DNA of 64,000 nucleotides. It comes from Phycisphaerales bacterium (GTDB lineage: Bacteria > Planctomycetota > Phycisphaerae > Phycisphaerales > UBA1924). Shown one piece after another: positions 35,226-44,265 of this stretch (positions within the stretch are counted from its first letter, which is position 1; each line of letters begins with the position of its first letter). The position numbers were made by a program, and so were the translations under genes. The DNA lies in contig JADLBU010000114.1 of assembly GCA_020847535.1 (NCBI GenBank), positions 1-64,000 of the forward strand. Direction: 5' to 3'. Under the pieces are notes generated by a model that was given only the letters and a program-made list of their open reading frames with translations, did no database searches and had not been told where the DNA came from.

Positions 35226-36122
35226 ATGTTCATCTCATCGCATCATTGCAGCGCTGTTCGTGTCTACGTGTGTGCAGTGTTCACTCTGGCGGCAGCCTGC
35301 GGCCCCGCGCTCGGCCAATCGATCGAACAAGCAGACGCGGACAAGTCGAGATACACGCTCTGCAACCCTACGCCGCGCGAGCTGATGCGCGAGATGAGCA
35401 CGGATCGCCCCGACACCACCGAGAGCGCCTATACCGTCGATGCGGGACACTTCCAGCTCGAGATGTCGTTCGTCGACTACACCTACGACCACAACAACGA
35501 CGACGAAGAGACGCGGCGGACCTGGGGGATCGCTCCCGTGCTCGTGAAGGTCGGCCTCCTCAACAATGTCGATCTCCAGCTCGGGCTCGATCCGTACACA
35601 GGGGAGAAGGTGACCGATCGCACCAGCGACACATCCCAGGCGGCCGAGGGCTTTGGGGACACGGTCGTGCGGCTAAAGGTCAACCTGTGGGGGAATGATG
35701 GCGGGACCACAGCCCTTGCACTCATGCCGTTCATCAAGTTACCGACTGCCGACGATGAACTGGGCAACGACGATGCCGAGGGCGGCCTGATTGCGCCACT
35801 GGCGATCGCGCTCCCCGGCGACTTCTCGATGGGGTTGATGGCCGAGCTGGACTACAACCGCAGCGCGGCGGATGACAGGTATGTCGTGGATTTCCTCCAC
35901 ACCGCAACCATCGGGCACGACCTGATCGGAGATCTGGCCGGCTACATCGAGTACGCCGGGTTGCTCAACCTCAACGGGGATGAAGACTATCGCGGCTACT
36001 TCGACGGCGGGCTGACCTACGCGCTGACACCGGATGTCCAGTTCGATGCGGGCTTCCGCATCGGAGTGACCGAGGCTGCCGACGACCTTGGCCTGTTCGC
36101 GGGGATCTCGTTCCGGCTGTGA
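35226..36122 (+). CDS. Outer-membrane transporter-like beta-barrel (phenol MetA family type)
   Basis: 298 residues. Signal peptide of about 31 residues (VRVYVCAVFTLAAACGPALG). The mature opening MSTDRPDTTESAYTVDAGHFQLE is the signature of the putative phenol-degradation MetA/transporter family (Pfam PF13557). Alternating amphipathic strands follow, ending with a strand that closes in GISFRL, as outer-membrane barrels do. It probably forms a channel or porin for small substrates; the specificity is not deducible. The frame is open further upstream, but the ATG at 35226 is where the signal peptide starts. It is preceded by the phased repeat array. Confidence 0.75.
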   Translation: MFISSHHCSAVRVYVCAVFTLAAACGPALGQSIEQADADKSRYTLCNPTPRELMREMSTDRPDTTESAYTVDAGHFQLEMSFVDYTYDHNNDDEETRRTWGIAPVLVKVGLLNNVDLQLGLDPYTGEKVTDRTSDTSQAAEGFGDTVVRLKVNLWGNDGGTTALALMPFIKLPTADDELGNDDAEGGLIAPLAIALPGDFSMGLMAELDYNRSAADDRYVVDFLHTATIGHDLIGDLAGYIEYAGLLNLNGDEDYRGYFDGGLTYALTPDVQFDAGFRIGVTEAADDLGLFAGISFRL

Positions 36123-36147
36123 GGGGACGAAGGTGGCCGCGCCGGAA

Positions 36148-38187
36148 TCAGTCGCGTGTACTCCGTCTGCCGAGGATCGCAACCTCGCCGCCCCATGAAG
36201 TCACGGCGAGCCGTTCCCCATCGGGGCTCCACGATGCGTGCCACAAGGTGTCCGAGATAGGCGCAGCCTTGAGCAGTGCGCTGCTGGATGCAGGATCGAG
36301 GATGTAAAGATGCTTGCCGATCGCGGCGAGCCGGTTGCCATCCGGGGTCGCAGCGAGCCGGTGGATCGGCTCATCCCCGGCGTGGAGGGTGCGGATCGGT
36401 TGGCCATCGGCGGCATTCCACAGACGCACGGAGCCGTCATCTCCGGCGGTGGCGATCCCCTGATCGCCAGGGATGAAGATCGCCGTATGCAGCCCGGCCG
36501 TGTGACCGCGCAGGATCGCGATCTGGATCCCGGTCTGGACATCCCACAGCCGCGCTGTGCGATCCGTTCCTGCGGTGACCAGATACCGGCCGTCGGCGCT
36601 GAAGTCCACGGATTGGACATTCCGCTCGTGCCCTTCGAGCGTGCGCACAATGCCCGCGGTCTTCGCATCGATCAAGGCGGTCTTGCCGTTGGTGAGCGCG
36701 GCGGCGAGCAGTTGCGAGGCCGTATCCCAGGCGATGTACGTGACGCCCGCGCCGCAATCGACCTTGGCGGTCTGCTCCCGCGTCTGGAGAGTGAAGATGC
36801 GGACAGTCTTGTCCCAGGAGCAGGAGGCCACGGACTTGCCGTCAGGACTGAACGCGGCGGTGCATGCGGGGCTGCCATCGTGAGCGAGCCACTGGGCGGT
36901 GCTGATGCCGGTGTGAGAATCCATCAGGGTTACCTTGCCGTTGTAGGCCGAGCACGCCAGGAGTCCGCCATCGGGGCTGAAGGCGACCGAGTAGTTGGAT
37001 GTGCCGACCGTGGTGCGGATGCCGCCGCCATAGTCCTTGCGCGTTGGATCCCAGGAACGCAGAGAGCGATCCGCCCCGCCGGAGACAATCGCCGATCCGC
37101 CGGGCGCCCACGACAGCGATGAGACCGATGCCGTGTGGCCGCACAGGGTCGCCGTCTGCTTCCAGTCCGCGCAGTTCCACAGGGCGATCGATCCGTTGCC
37201 CGCGCCGGTCGCCAGCGTGCGACCATCCGGGCTGAAGGCGACCGCGTTGACATCGTCGGGGTGGCCAAGCGTGGCGACTTCCGCGCTATCAGACACGCGA
37301 TACACCTTCGCCCAATCGAAGTCCGAGCCCGCGACGAGCAGCGAGCTGTCGGGTGAGAAGCACACCGAGGAAAAGCGGACGATGCGGTCATCGACCGGCC
37401 CCCCCAGCTTGCGCGGTTCGCCGCCGTTGGCAAAGTCCCAGACGAAGACGGCCGAATCCCACGAGCCGGCGGCGATCAGCTTGCCATCGGGGCTCAGCGC
37501 GATCGAGCTGATGGGCTTGACACCGCCCTTGTAGGTGCGGATCACATGGCCGCTTGTCAGATCCCAGAGGTGAACGCGTCCTTCGATCGGTGTTTCCTTG
37601 TCCGTGTAATAGGCCGCACTGAGGGCGTGGTTGCCATCGGCGGTGAACGTGATCCCCGCGACCGGGAACTTGTGGTCCTTGAACTCGATGAGCGGCTTGC
37701 CGGAGGTGATGTCCCAGATGCGGGCGATCCGATCGACGCCGGAGGAGGCCAGGCGCGCGCCATCGGGACTGAAGCGGACGCAGTAGGTCCCGCCCTTGTG
37801 ACCCGCAAGCTCGGCGATCTGTGTGCTCTTGGAGATATCCCAGAGAACGATCGGACCCTCGTGCATCGCCAGCGCGGCAGTCGTGCCGCTGGAGTTGATC
37901 GTCACAGAGACGATCGGTGATGCAAGAGATGAGGCGAGCACGGTGGACTGATCGAGCATGGAGTCCAAGTACGACCACTCCCAGCAGCGGTGGGGGATCG
38001 GCGCGCCATCAAGCCAGCGTCGGGCATCGGCGTACTCGGCGAGCCGGTAAGAACTCAGGGCCGCGGCGAGGTGGGCGCGGTAGCTCTCGCGTATCGGATC
38101 GGAATCGCTGGTGGGTTCGCGGGCGACCGAGCGCTGGGAGAGCAACAGGCCCAGGAGCACGGGAAGCAGCATGAAGAGGCGGTTCAT
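36148..38187 (-). CDS. Exported WD40-repeat protein
   Basis: 679 residues. The ATG at 38187 has a GGAG site and is followed by a signal peptide (RLFMLLPVLLGLLLSQRSVA). Residues 25-75 form a helical linker with RESYRAHLAAALSSYRLAEYADARRWLDGAP and HRCWEWSYL. About 12 WD40 repeats fill the rest (VRFSPDGARLASSGVDRIARIWD, VDFSADGRYLVTAGTDRTARLWD), probably two propellers. The linker plus WD40 arrangement matches the outer half of the kinase at 29.7-33.0 kb, without kinase or membrane helix. It is likely a periplasmic or secreted scaffold. It follows the DUF4287 gene by 26 bases. Confidence 0.85.
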   Translation of the reverse strand: MNRLFMLLPVLLGLLLSQRSVAREPTSDSDPIRESYRAHLAAALSSYRLAEYADARRWLDGAPIPHRCWEWSYLDSMLDQSTVLASSLASPIVSVTINSSGTTAALAMHEGPIVLWDISKSTQIAELAGHKGGTYCVRFSPDGARLASSGVDRIARIWDITSGKPLIEFKDHKFPVAGITFTADGNHALSAAYYTDKETPIEGRVHLWDLTSGHVIRTYKGGVKPISSIALSPDGKLIAAGSWDSAVFVWDFANGGEPRKLGGPVDDRIVRFSSVCFSPDSSLLVAGSDFDWAKVYRVSDSAEVATLGHPDDVNAVAFSPDGRTLATGAGNGSIALWNCADWKQTATLCGHTASVSSLSWAPGGSAIVSGGADRSLRSWDPTRKDYGGGIRTTVGTSNYSVAFSPDGGLLACSAYNGKVTLMDSHTGISTAQWLAHDGSPACTAAFSPDGKSVASCSWDKTVRIFTLQTREQTAKVDCGAGVTYIAWDTASQLLAAALTNGKTALIDAKTAGIVRTLEGHERNVQSVDFSADGRYLVTAGTDRTARLWDVQTGIQIAILRGHTAGLHTAIFIPGDQGIATAGDDGSVRLWNAADGQPIRTLHAGDEPIHRLAATPDGNRLAAIGKHLYILDPASSSALLKAAPISDTLWHASWSPDGERLAVTSWGGEVAILGRRSTRD

Positions 38188-38213
38188 CTGGAACTCCAGT
38201 GGTCGGTGAGGCA

Positions 38214-38780
38214 TCAGTTCGCGGCGTCGTAGGCTTGGCGGAGCCAGCCGATCAGTTGCTTGTCGGCATCGGCGGGTTCGGCGAGCCGTACGCGATGCGA
38301 GACCATCGCGTTGAAGCTCCCCGAGGCTTCGAGTCGAGCGGTTTCCTTGACGCCCTTGAGGTTGATGCCGACATCCATGCGGGTCGCCGTGGATGGCTGG
38401 ATGATCGCGAATTGCTTGGCACGGCGGATGCTGACGTAGGCCTTCTTGGGTGCAAGCTCGACATCGGATCCGAAGGTCTGGATGGCGGCGACCAGGGAGT
38501 CGTAAATCGGCTTCAGGCCGGCCTTGGAGCCTGCATACTGCGCCGCGATCAGGTCATCGGGTGCGGAGTCCGAAGCACCGGACTTGAAGTGGCGATGGGC
38601 GACCAGGTTCGCGTAACCATGCGTGAGGCCGTGATCGGCCTTGAGCATGGATACCAGCTCCCCGTGCTTGGCGAGCTTGGAAGTATTCGCGATCTTGAGC
38701 CACTGATCCAGGCTCTTGCCGGTGATCTCCTTCAGGTTTGCGACCATCGCGGCTTCGATCTCTTCGGGTGACTTTGCCAT
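38214..38780 (-). CDS. DUF4287 / DUF5655 domain protein
   Basis: 188 residues; the ATG at 38780 follows a strong GAGGAGAGGG site. The N-terminal half resembles DUF4287 (SPEEIEAAMVANLKEITGKSLDQWLKI, then HGELVSMLKADHGLTHGYANLV). The C-terminal half resembles DUF5655 (AGLKPIYDSLVAAIQTFG, VELAPKKAYVSIRRAKQFAIIQPS, RMDVGINLKG). Proteins of this layout are soluble, with unknown function. The TetR gene ends 23 bases upstream on the same strand, so they probably form an operon with the WD40 gene last. Confidence 0.8.
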   Translation of the reverse strand: MAKSPEEIEAAMVANLKEITGKSLDQWLKIANTSKLAKHGELVSMLKADHGLTHGYANLVAHRHFKSGASDSAPDDLIAAQYAGSKAGLKPIYDSLVAAIQTFGSDVELAPKKAYVSIRRAKQFAIIQPSTATRMDVGINLKGVKETARLEASGSFNAMVSHRVRLAEPADADKQLIGWLRQAYDAAN

Positions 38781-38803
38781 CCCTCTCCTCCGTGCGAATG
38801 GGG

Positions 38804-39454
38804 TTATTTCTTGCGTGTGCGAGCCTTGCGGTCGATCTGCCGCGGCGATCCCCAGTTGGTCTCGGATTCGATTAACCCCTCGATGTACTCGCGCAGCGAG
38901 GCGATCGCCGCGTCGTAGGCGCGGAAGTCGCGGTACGTGCGGGCGAGCATGACCGCGCCTTCCATCGTTGTGAGAACGAAGATCGCCAGGCGTCTGGGCT
39001 CGGCGTGCTCCGGGAGGCGACGCGAGGCCTCGTGGAAGCACTGCTCGACGGCCTTGAGCCAGTTGGTGAAGTTCTCGGCGATCAGCTCGCGGGCGTTGGG
39101 ATGACTCTCGGTGAGTTCGATCGCCAGATTCCCGATGGGGCAGCCGTGGCTGAACTCCGTGGCCTGGAGCATCTGGCGATACTGGTCCAGGAGCTTGAAG
39201 ATGCGCTCGATGGGGTCATCAAACCGGTCCCAGATCGCCTGGAGAACATCAGGCCAGAGAAGAGCCTTGCGCCGCTCGAGGACGGCGGCGAGCAGTTCCT
39301 CCTTGGTGGGGAAGAAGTGGTAGAGGGAGCCTTGCTGGACGCCGGCCTTGCGGGCGATCTCGGAGAGGCCGGTGGGGCCGTAGCCGTGGAAGGCGAACAG
39401 CTCCATCGCGGTTTCGACGATCTTGTCGCGGGTGTTGCTCTGGATGGGTGGCAT
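38804..39454 (-). CDS. TetR/AcrR-family transcriptional regulator
   Basis: 216 residues from the ATG at 39454; a start seven codons upstream (39475) lies inside the operator-like palindrome and is less likely. The HTH domain is complete (DKIVETAMELFAFHGYGPTGLSEIARKAGVQQGSLYHFFPTKEEL in two overlapping segments, residues 10-55). The C-terminal ligand-binding domain has SHGCPIGNLAIEL and FTNWLKAVEQCF, typical of TetR members controlling efflux or reactive-compound detoxification. Probably autorepressed through the palindromes just upstream. It leads an operon with the DUF4287/DUF5655 gene. Confidence 0.9.
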   Translation of the reverse strand: MPPIQSNTRDKIVETAMELFAFHGYGPTGLSEIARKAGVQQGSLYHFFPTKEELLAAVLERRKALLWPDVLQAIWDRFDDPIERIFKLLDQYRQMLQATEFSHGCPIGNLAIELTESHPNARELIAENFTNWLKAVEQCFHEASRRLPEHAEPRRLAIFVLTTMEGAVMLARTYRDFRAYDAAIASLREYIEGLIESETNWGSPRQIDRKARTRKK

Positions 39455-39459
39455 GAGTG

Positions 39460-39501
39460 TTGGTCGGGCGACCACCCAAGTTTATTTGGGTGATTGACCA
39501 A
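39460..39501 (-). promoter_or_regulatory. Operator-like palindromes upstream of the TetR gene
   Basis: Two palindromes are interleaved: TGGTCGGGCGACCA (39461-39474) and CACCCAA-GTTTAT-TTGGGTG (39473-39492). They are followed by GACCAAAT, which pairs with the left TTGGTC. Such nested half-sites immediately 5' of a TetR gene are the usual autoregulatory operator. Confidence 0.55.
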
Positions 39502-39560
39502 ATGTACCGCGCAACGGGATCCTCGTCAAGTGACAACTGCGGATTTGGGAGTGGCGGGGG

Positions 39561-41687
39561 TCAGGCCGTGCGGACTTCAGCGCCCAGCTTTGTCTTGGCG
39601 AGCCCGATCAGGGAATCGATCTGTGGATCGACTTCCTCCCTGCGCAGGGTCTTGGCGGCATCCCGGAACCACAGGCGCATGGTGATGGACTTCTTGCCCG
39701 GTCCAAGCTGCTTGCCGCGATAGGCGCCGACGTAGGCGAGCCGCTCGAATCGGTCGAGCGAAGCGCTCGCCAGGAGTGACTCGACATCCTTCCAGGGAAG
39801 CGATTCGGGCACGGTCAGCGTGAGATCCCGTTCGACCGCGGGGAACTCGGGAAGCGTCGAGACCTGGGCCTTGGGCGGGAAGAGGCCGAGCAGCAGTTGC
39901 AGGTTGGTCTCGGTGATCACGACCGGGACTTCCAGGCCGTACTCCTTCTGGACCGCCTCCGAGAGCAAGCCGACCGCGCCCAATGCGACACCGTTGACCA
40001 GGACATTGGCCGCCGCATCTTCCCGGATTGCCGCGACCAGAGTGCCCGCCTGACGGAACTCAATGCGGGCGCCAGCGCCAGCCATCGCGCGGATCGCCGA
40101 TTCGATGATGCCGCGCATCATGCGGACCGCGGCCTGCACTTCTTCAAACGAACGCTTGCCGGTGCTGCCGGCGCCGGAACTCTCTCCCGGGACATCCATC
40201 AACAGGCTCAGCCGCCGGGGTTGGATGACCTCGGCCGTTGGGCCGCCAGGGGCCTGCGCGAATGTCGGTCCGAGTTCGAAGAGCCGGATGCCGCCGGGCG
40301 CTGTCACCGCTCCATCCTGGTTCTTGCGGCGACACGCGAGCAGGCTGGGGATGGTGCTGGGTCGAAGCGTGGGCTCCGCGCCGCGGCGATCATCATCGAC
40401 GCCGATGGATATCTGCCCCGGCAGCAGGAAAGGTGTCGCTTGCGTGGGCTTGATGAAGCTGAAGGTCACCGTCTCGAAGAAGCCCATGCCGGCGAGCAGG
40501 GAGGAGAGTTCACGCTGCGCCCGCTCCAAATCCTGCGGTGGGCGGATCGCGACCGGTATCTTGCTCATCAACGGGATCTTGTCGAGGCCGTGGATGCGGG
40601 CGATCTCTTCGATCAGATCGACCTCGCGGGTCAGGTCGGGTCGCCAATGCGGGGGAGTGCATGCGATCTCCTCGCTAGCGCGGCCGATGGGCTCCATGCC
40701 GATCTCAAGTCTGAGGAGGATGCGGGCGATCTCATCGACAGGGATCTGGGTGCCCAGCAGCGCATTGCAGCGAGCCGGGCGGAAGCGGATCTTGAGATCC
40801 TGCGGAAGCGGTTTGCCCGCGGTCACGACACCTTCGCAGAGTTGGCCCCCGGCGGTTTCGAGGATGATCGCCGCGAGCCGGCGCGATGCGAAATCCAACG
40901 AGCGTGCATCGACGATGCGCTCGTAACGGTGGCTGGCATCGGTGCGGATCCCGTGGCGTCGCGAAGTCTTGCGGACGGTCGCCGGCGCCCAGGTCGCGAC
41001 TTCGAGCACGACATCGGTGGTTGAGTTGCCGACTTCTGAATCTCCACCACCCATCACGCCGGCGAGCCCTTGGGCGCGCGAACCGTCGGCAACCACCAGG
41101 TCGTCGGCCTCGAGCACGCGGGCCTTGCCATCGAGGGTGGTGAGTTTCTCCTTGGGCTGGGCGGTGCGGACGATGACCTTCGATCCGCCGAGCCTGGCGA
41201 GGTCGAATGCGTGGCTGGGGTTGCCAAGCTCGAAGTTCACGAAGTTGGTGGCATCGACGATGTTGCTGATGGATCGCTGGCCGACGGCCTCGAGCGCTTC
41301 CCGGAGCCAGGCGGGGCTTGGCCCGACCTTGACGCCCCGGATTACGCGGATGGTGAAGAGGGGGCAGAGGTCGGGACGGGTGTTCTCGAGGGTGACGGCA
41401 TCGGCTGCCCGGCCGGAGGTGGCGGCCGGGGTGGTGGGGGGAAGCTCGACGCTGGGCATGATGAGCGTGCGGCCGGTCTTGGCGGCGATCTCACGGGCCA
41501 GGCCCAAGTGGGAGAGGCAATCCCCGCGGTTGCTGGTGATCTCGACATCCATGCGGATGTCTCCGCCGGGGAGCGTTTCGCGGGATTCGATGGGAAATCC
41601 CGAGTGCATCAGGGCCTGCTCGGCCTCATCGGCGGTGAGGTTGGCGGGAGAGAGGTACTTGTTGATCCAGGCGATGCTGATGTTCAT
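39561..41687 (-). CDS. pheT: Phenylalanyl-tRNA synthetase beta subunit, short form
   Basis: 708 residues. Beta chain of the alpha2-beta2 synthetase that charges tRNA-Phe. It opens with ISIAWINKYLSP and moves directly to the B1-like segment (DVEITSNRGDCLSHLGLAREIAA). B3/B4 editing-type sequence (RVIRGVKVGPSPAWL ... SISNIVDATNFVNFELGNPSHAFDLARL), B5 and a catalytic-like domain follow. The C-terminal FDX-ACB anticodon-binding domain starts near residue 612 (LPEFPAVERDLTLTVPESL). The EMAP-type tRNA-binding insert of standard PheT (about 800 residues) is absent. pheS is not adjacent, which is unusual. Confidence 0.92.
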   Translation of the reverse strand: MNISIAWINKYLSPANLTADEAEQALMHSGFPIESRETLPGGDIRMDVEITSNRGDCLSHLGLAREIAAKTGRTLIMPSVELPPTTPAATSGRAADAVTLENTRPDLCPLFTIRVIRGVKVGPSPAWLREALEAVGQRSISNIVDATNFVNFELGNPSHAFDLARLGGSKVIVRTAQPKEKLTTLDGKARVLEADDLVVADGSRAQGLAGVMGGGDSEVGNSTTDVVLEVATWAPATVRKTSRRHGIRTDASHRYERIVDARSLDFASRRLAAIILETAGGQLCEGVVTAGKPLPQDLKIRFRPARCNALLGTQIPVDEIARILLRLEIGMEPIGRASEEIACTPPHWRPDLTREVDLIEEIARIHGLDKIPLMSKIPVAIRPPQDLERAQRELSSLLAGMGFFETVTFSFIKPTQATPFLLPGQISIGVDDDRRGAEPTLRPSTIPSLLACRRKNQDGAVTAPGGIRLFELGPTFAQAPGGPTAEVIQPRRLSLLMDVPGESSGAGSTGKRSFEEVQAAVRMMRGIIESAIRAMAGAGARIEFRQAGTLVAAIREDAAANVLVNGVALGAVGLLSEAVQKEYGLEVPVVITETNLQLLLGLFPPKAQVSTLPEFPAVERDLTLTVPESLPWKDVESLLASASLDRFERLAYVGAYRGKQLGPGKKSITMRLWFRDAAKTLRREEVDPQIDSLIGLAKTKLGAEVRTA

Positions 41688-41770
41688 GGGGGGTGAAGGA
41701 TAGATCGGTCAGCGCTATATCGGCTGAATATGGAGCCATTGAGATTGCCCCGGGCGGGGAGCCCCTTACA

Positions 41771-42922
41771 GTGAGCGACAGGCGCATGGCACCACTTCCC
41801 GGCGTCACCATCATCATTCCCTGTTTCAACTATGGCCGATTCCTCGGCGAGGCAGTGGCTTGTGCGCTGGCGCAGCGGGGCGTTGATATCCAAGTTGTCG
41901 TGGTCAACGACGGGTCGGATGACGGCACGACGCCGGCGATGTGCGATGCGGTTGCATCGGACCGGGTACGGGTGATCCACCAGCCCAACGCCGGGCCGGG
42001 GGCGGCCCGCAATCAGGGTGCGAGGGAGGCGAGCACCGAGTTCATCGCCTTCCTGGATGCCGATGACACCATCGATCCCAACTTCGCGTCCAAGCTGATC
42101 GCCGCGCTACGTACGGCCGAGGGGACGGCCGAGGGCACCGCTGAGGGATTGACCGATGGCACGCCGCCGGCCTCGCATGCCTACTGCCAGGAGGTGCTGA
42201 CCGAGCAGGCCAGCGGGACGTGGAAGGTGCCCGATTGGGATCCGCTGCTCCTCATGATCACCAACCTGCATCCGATCACAACGGTGATCCGGCGGGTGTG
42301 CTTCGAGGAGGTGGGGGGGTTCGATGAATCGCTGGGTGGCTACTACGAGGACTGGGATCTGTGGCTGAAGCTCTCATTCCGCGGGTATCGCGGGGTACGG
42401 GTTGCCGAGCCACTCTTCTATTGGCGCAGGCACAGCGCCGAGACCATGGTGATGAAGGCGGTGCAGCGGCACGATGAGACGTTCGGCCGGATCATCGATC
42501 GGCACCGCGCCGAGTACGACCGGCGGGCGATCGAGCTGGTGCGTTTCTCCAACTCGATGCTGCGGCGATTCGATTGCAACTGGATCGAGGAGAGCGGCTT
42601 CCCGCGATCGCTGCACTATCTCTGGGCGATCCGGGACCAGTTCCACCAGATCCAGCACCAGGTCCCCGAGCTTCAGAAGGCGCTGGAGACGATGCGGAGC
42701 CACGCCAGATACCAGCAGGACCGCAACGATGCCCTTTCCGCGGAGATCATGGAGCAGGCGGCGGTCGGCAGCCGCATTGAGAAGTCGCTTCGTGACCACT
42801 ACGAGTCCTATGCGGTGATGAAGATGCACCGTGCCTGGCACCGGTTCCTTGATTCGCTCCCGAGGCCGCTGGCGTGGCTGCCGCGGCAGGCGGCGCGGGC
42901 GATCCGGATGTTCGCGAAGTAG
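41771..42922 (+). CDS. Family 2 glycosyltransferase
   Basis: 383 residues from a GTG at 41771 with GGGGAG nine bases upstream; an ATG at 41786 is the alternative. The GT-A fold is clear: VTIIIPCFNYGRFLGEAV, VVVVNDGSDDGT, the PNAGPGAARNQGA segment and the metal-binding motif AFLDADDTID. The acceptor-side EDWDLWLKLSFRGYR follows. It transfers a sugar from a nucleotide donor, probably for surface polysaccharide. A short repeat near residue 115 (TAEGTAEGTAEG) comes from a 12-base tandem repeat. The C-terminal 100 residues are helical and may bind a partner. Divergent from pheT, 83 bases apart. Confidence 0.88.
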   Translation: MSDRRMAPLPGVTIIIPCFNYGRFLGEAVACALAQRGVDIQVVVVNDGSDDGTTPAMCDAVASDRVRVIHQPNAGPGAARNQGAREASTEFIAFLDADDTIDPNFASKLIAALRTAEGTAEGTAEGLTDGTPPASHAYCQEVLTEQASGTWKVPDWDPLLLMITNLHPITTVIRRVCFEEVGGFDESLGGYYEDWDLWLKLSFRGYRGVRVAEPLFYWRRHSAETMVMKAVQRHDETFGRIIDRHRAEYDRRAIELVRFSNSMLRRFDCNWIEESGFPRSLHYLWAIRDQFHQIQHQVPELQKALETMRSHARYQQDRNDALSAEIMEQAAVGSRIEKSLRDHYESYAVMKMHRAWHRFLDSLPRPLAWLPRQAARAIRMFAK

Positions 42923-43092
42923 GCACGTTGTGATTGCCGAATCCGCCCGACTCGTGCGGGTATCAGTTCCGGATTAATCTGGACCTGCCGGCGTGAGCAG
43001 CGCGGGCGTGCATCGTTCCGGTTCCATCGGCCAAGGGGACGCCAGATTCCTTCAGGCAGCCCCTCGTTCGCCATTTTGAGGAGCAGGATGCC

Positions 43093-44199
43093 ATGAAACA
43101 CCTGTATTCATCGTGCTACCACCGCGCCCGCATCGCAACCGGACTGGCCGTCATCACCCTGTCTGCCGCCGCCGGCCACGCGGGGGTGCCTCCGGAGCAG
43201 ACGTTCGATCACTCCTCAGTGGTGCGGGTTCTCAACAAGCTCGACAAGGACTTCCCCGACGCCATCGACACAGGCAAGACCATCGGCACCGGCACGATCA
43301 TCAATCTCAAGGAGATGGATGTGAAAGTCGGTGACAAGATGGAGAAACACGGGTTCATGTGGATCCTGACCGCCGACCACGTGGTCAGCAAGACCAGCGG
43401 GCCTGGGGATCCGGGAATCGAGGAGGGACTGGGCATCGGTTTCGGCAACGCTCCCGGCCCCGGCAAGACCAGCACCGGTTTCCTCCAGTCGCAGACCTTC
43501 CGTGGGCCCAACAAGAAGGACATCGCCATGATGGTGGTGGACATGGGCAAGGTGGATGGCGCTGCGTGGAAGAAATACAAGGGGATCGAGAAGGTCGAGT
43601 ACGGATCGATCAAGAACAAGGCGGCCGATGCCGACGACCATCTGAATGCCCCCTTCTCATCGGCGGTATTCGGGATCACGGGCAAGCTTGTGATCAGCGA
43701 CAAGACGGGCAAGCCCGAGGGGTGGTCCCCGTTCGACAACAGCGCCGGCATCCAGCGGTTCTACAACGAGAAGATCGAGGAGAAGGTGGACGACTTCGAG
43801 CTCAAGAAGTACATCTACGACGCGGCCAAGTGGGAGGTGCGAGCGCCCGACTACGCCAAGGGCAACGGCGCGGTGATGCCGGCCGACTCGGGCTCACCAA
43901 TGTTCTTCGAGACGACGGTGAAGAAGACGTTCAAGGTCGGCGACAAGGAATACACCGTTGATGTCCGGACCAAGATGCTCAAGGGCATCGTGACCGGCGC
44001 CGAGAAGACGCTGGGAGGCGCCTGGCTCTTCAACACCGGCCCCGAGGATCCGTGGATCCCCAAGTCCTGCGGGCTCATCATCACCCCCGAACTCAAGAAG
44101 TGGATCGACGACCGCATCTGCACCATCCCATCCCCGGGCGCGGCCACGCTCGCGCTCGCCGGGTCGGCGCTCGTGCTGGGAAGGAGGATCCGCAAGTGA
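43093..44199 (+). CDS. Secreted trypsin-like serine protease with PEP-CTERM-like tail
   Basis: 368 residues. Signal peptide to about residue 31 (ARIATGLAVITLSAAAGHA). The chymotrypsin-type triad can be placed as His in WILTADHVVS (about 95), Asp in KKDIAMMVVD (about 145) and Ser in MPADSGSPMFF (about 263, the GDSGSP equivalent). The tail IPSPGAATLALAGSALVLGRRIRK is a PEP-CTERM-like sorting signal: Pro motif, hydrophobic helix, basic end. It would be processed by an exosortase-type enzyme, not found in the window. GAGGAG lies upstream of the ATG. The substrate is unknown. Confidence 0.75.
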   Translation: MKHLYSSCYHRARIATGLAVITLSAAAGHAGVPPEQTFDHSSVVRVLNKLDKDFPDAIDTGKTIGTGTIINLKEMDVKVGDKMEKHGFMWILTADHVVSKTSGPGDPGIEEGLGIGFGNAPGPGKTSTGFLQSQTFRGPNKKDIAMMVVDMGKVDGAAWKKYKGIEKVEYGSIKNKAADADDHLNAPFSSAVFGITGKLVISDKTGKPEGWSPFDNSAGIQRFYNEKIEEKVDDFELKKYIYDAAKWEVRAPDYAKGNGAVMPADSGSPMFFETTVKKTFKVGDKEYTVDVRTKMLKGIVTGAEKTLGGAWLFNTGPEDPWIPKSCGLIITPELKKWIDDRICTIPSPGAATLALAGSALVLGRRIRK

Positions 44200-44265
44200 C
44201 ACGCACCCACGCACATCTGCTCGCGATGCTCGCCGCCGCCTGCGGTTGCTCGCCAACGCTGGCGC

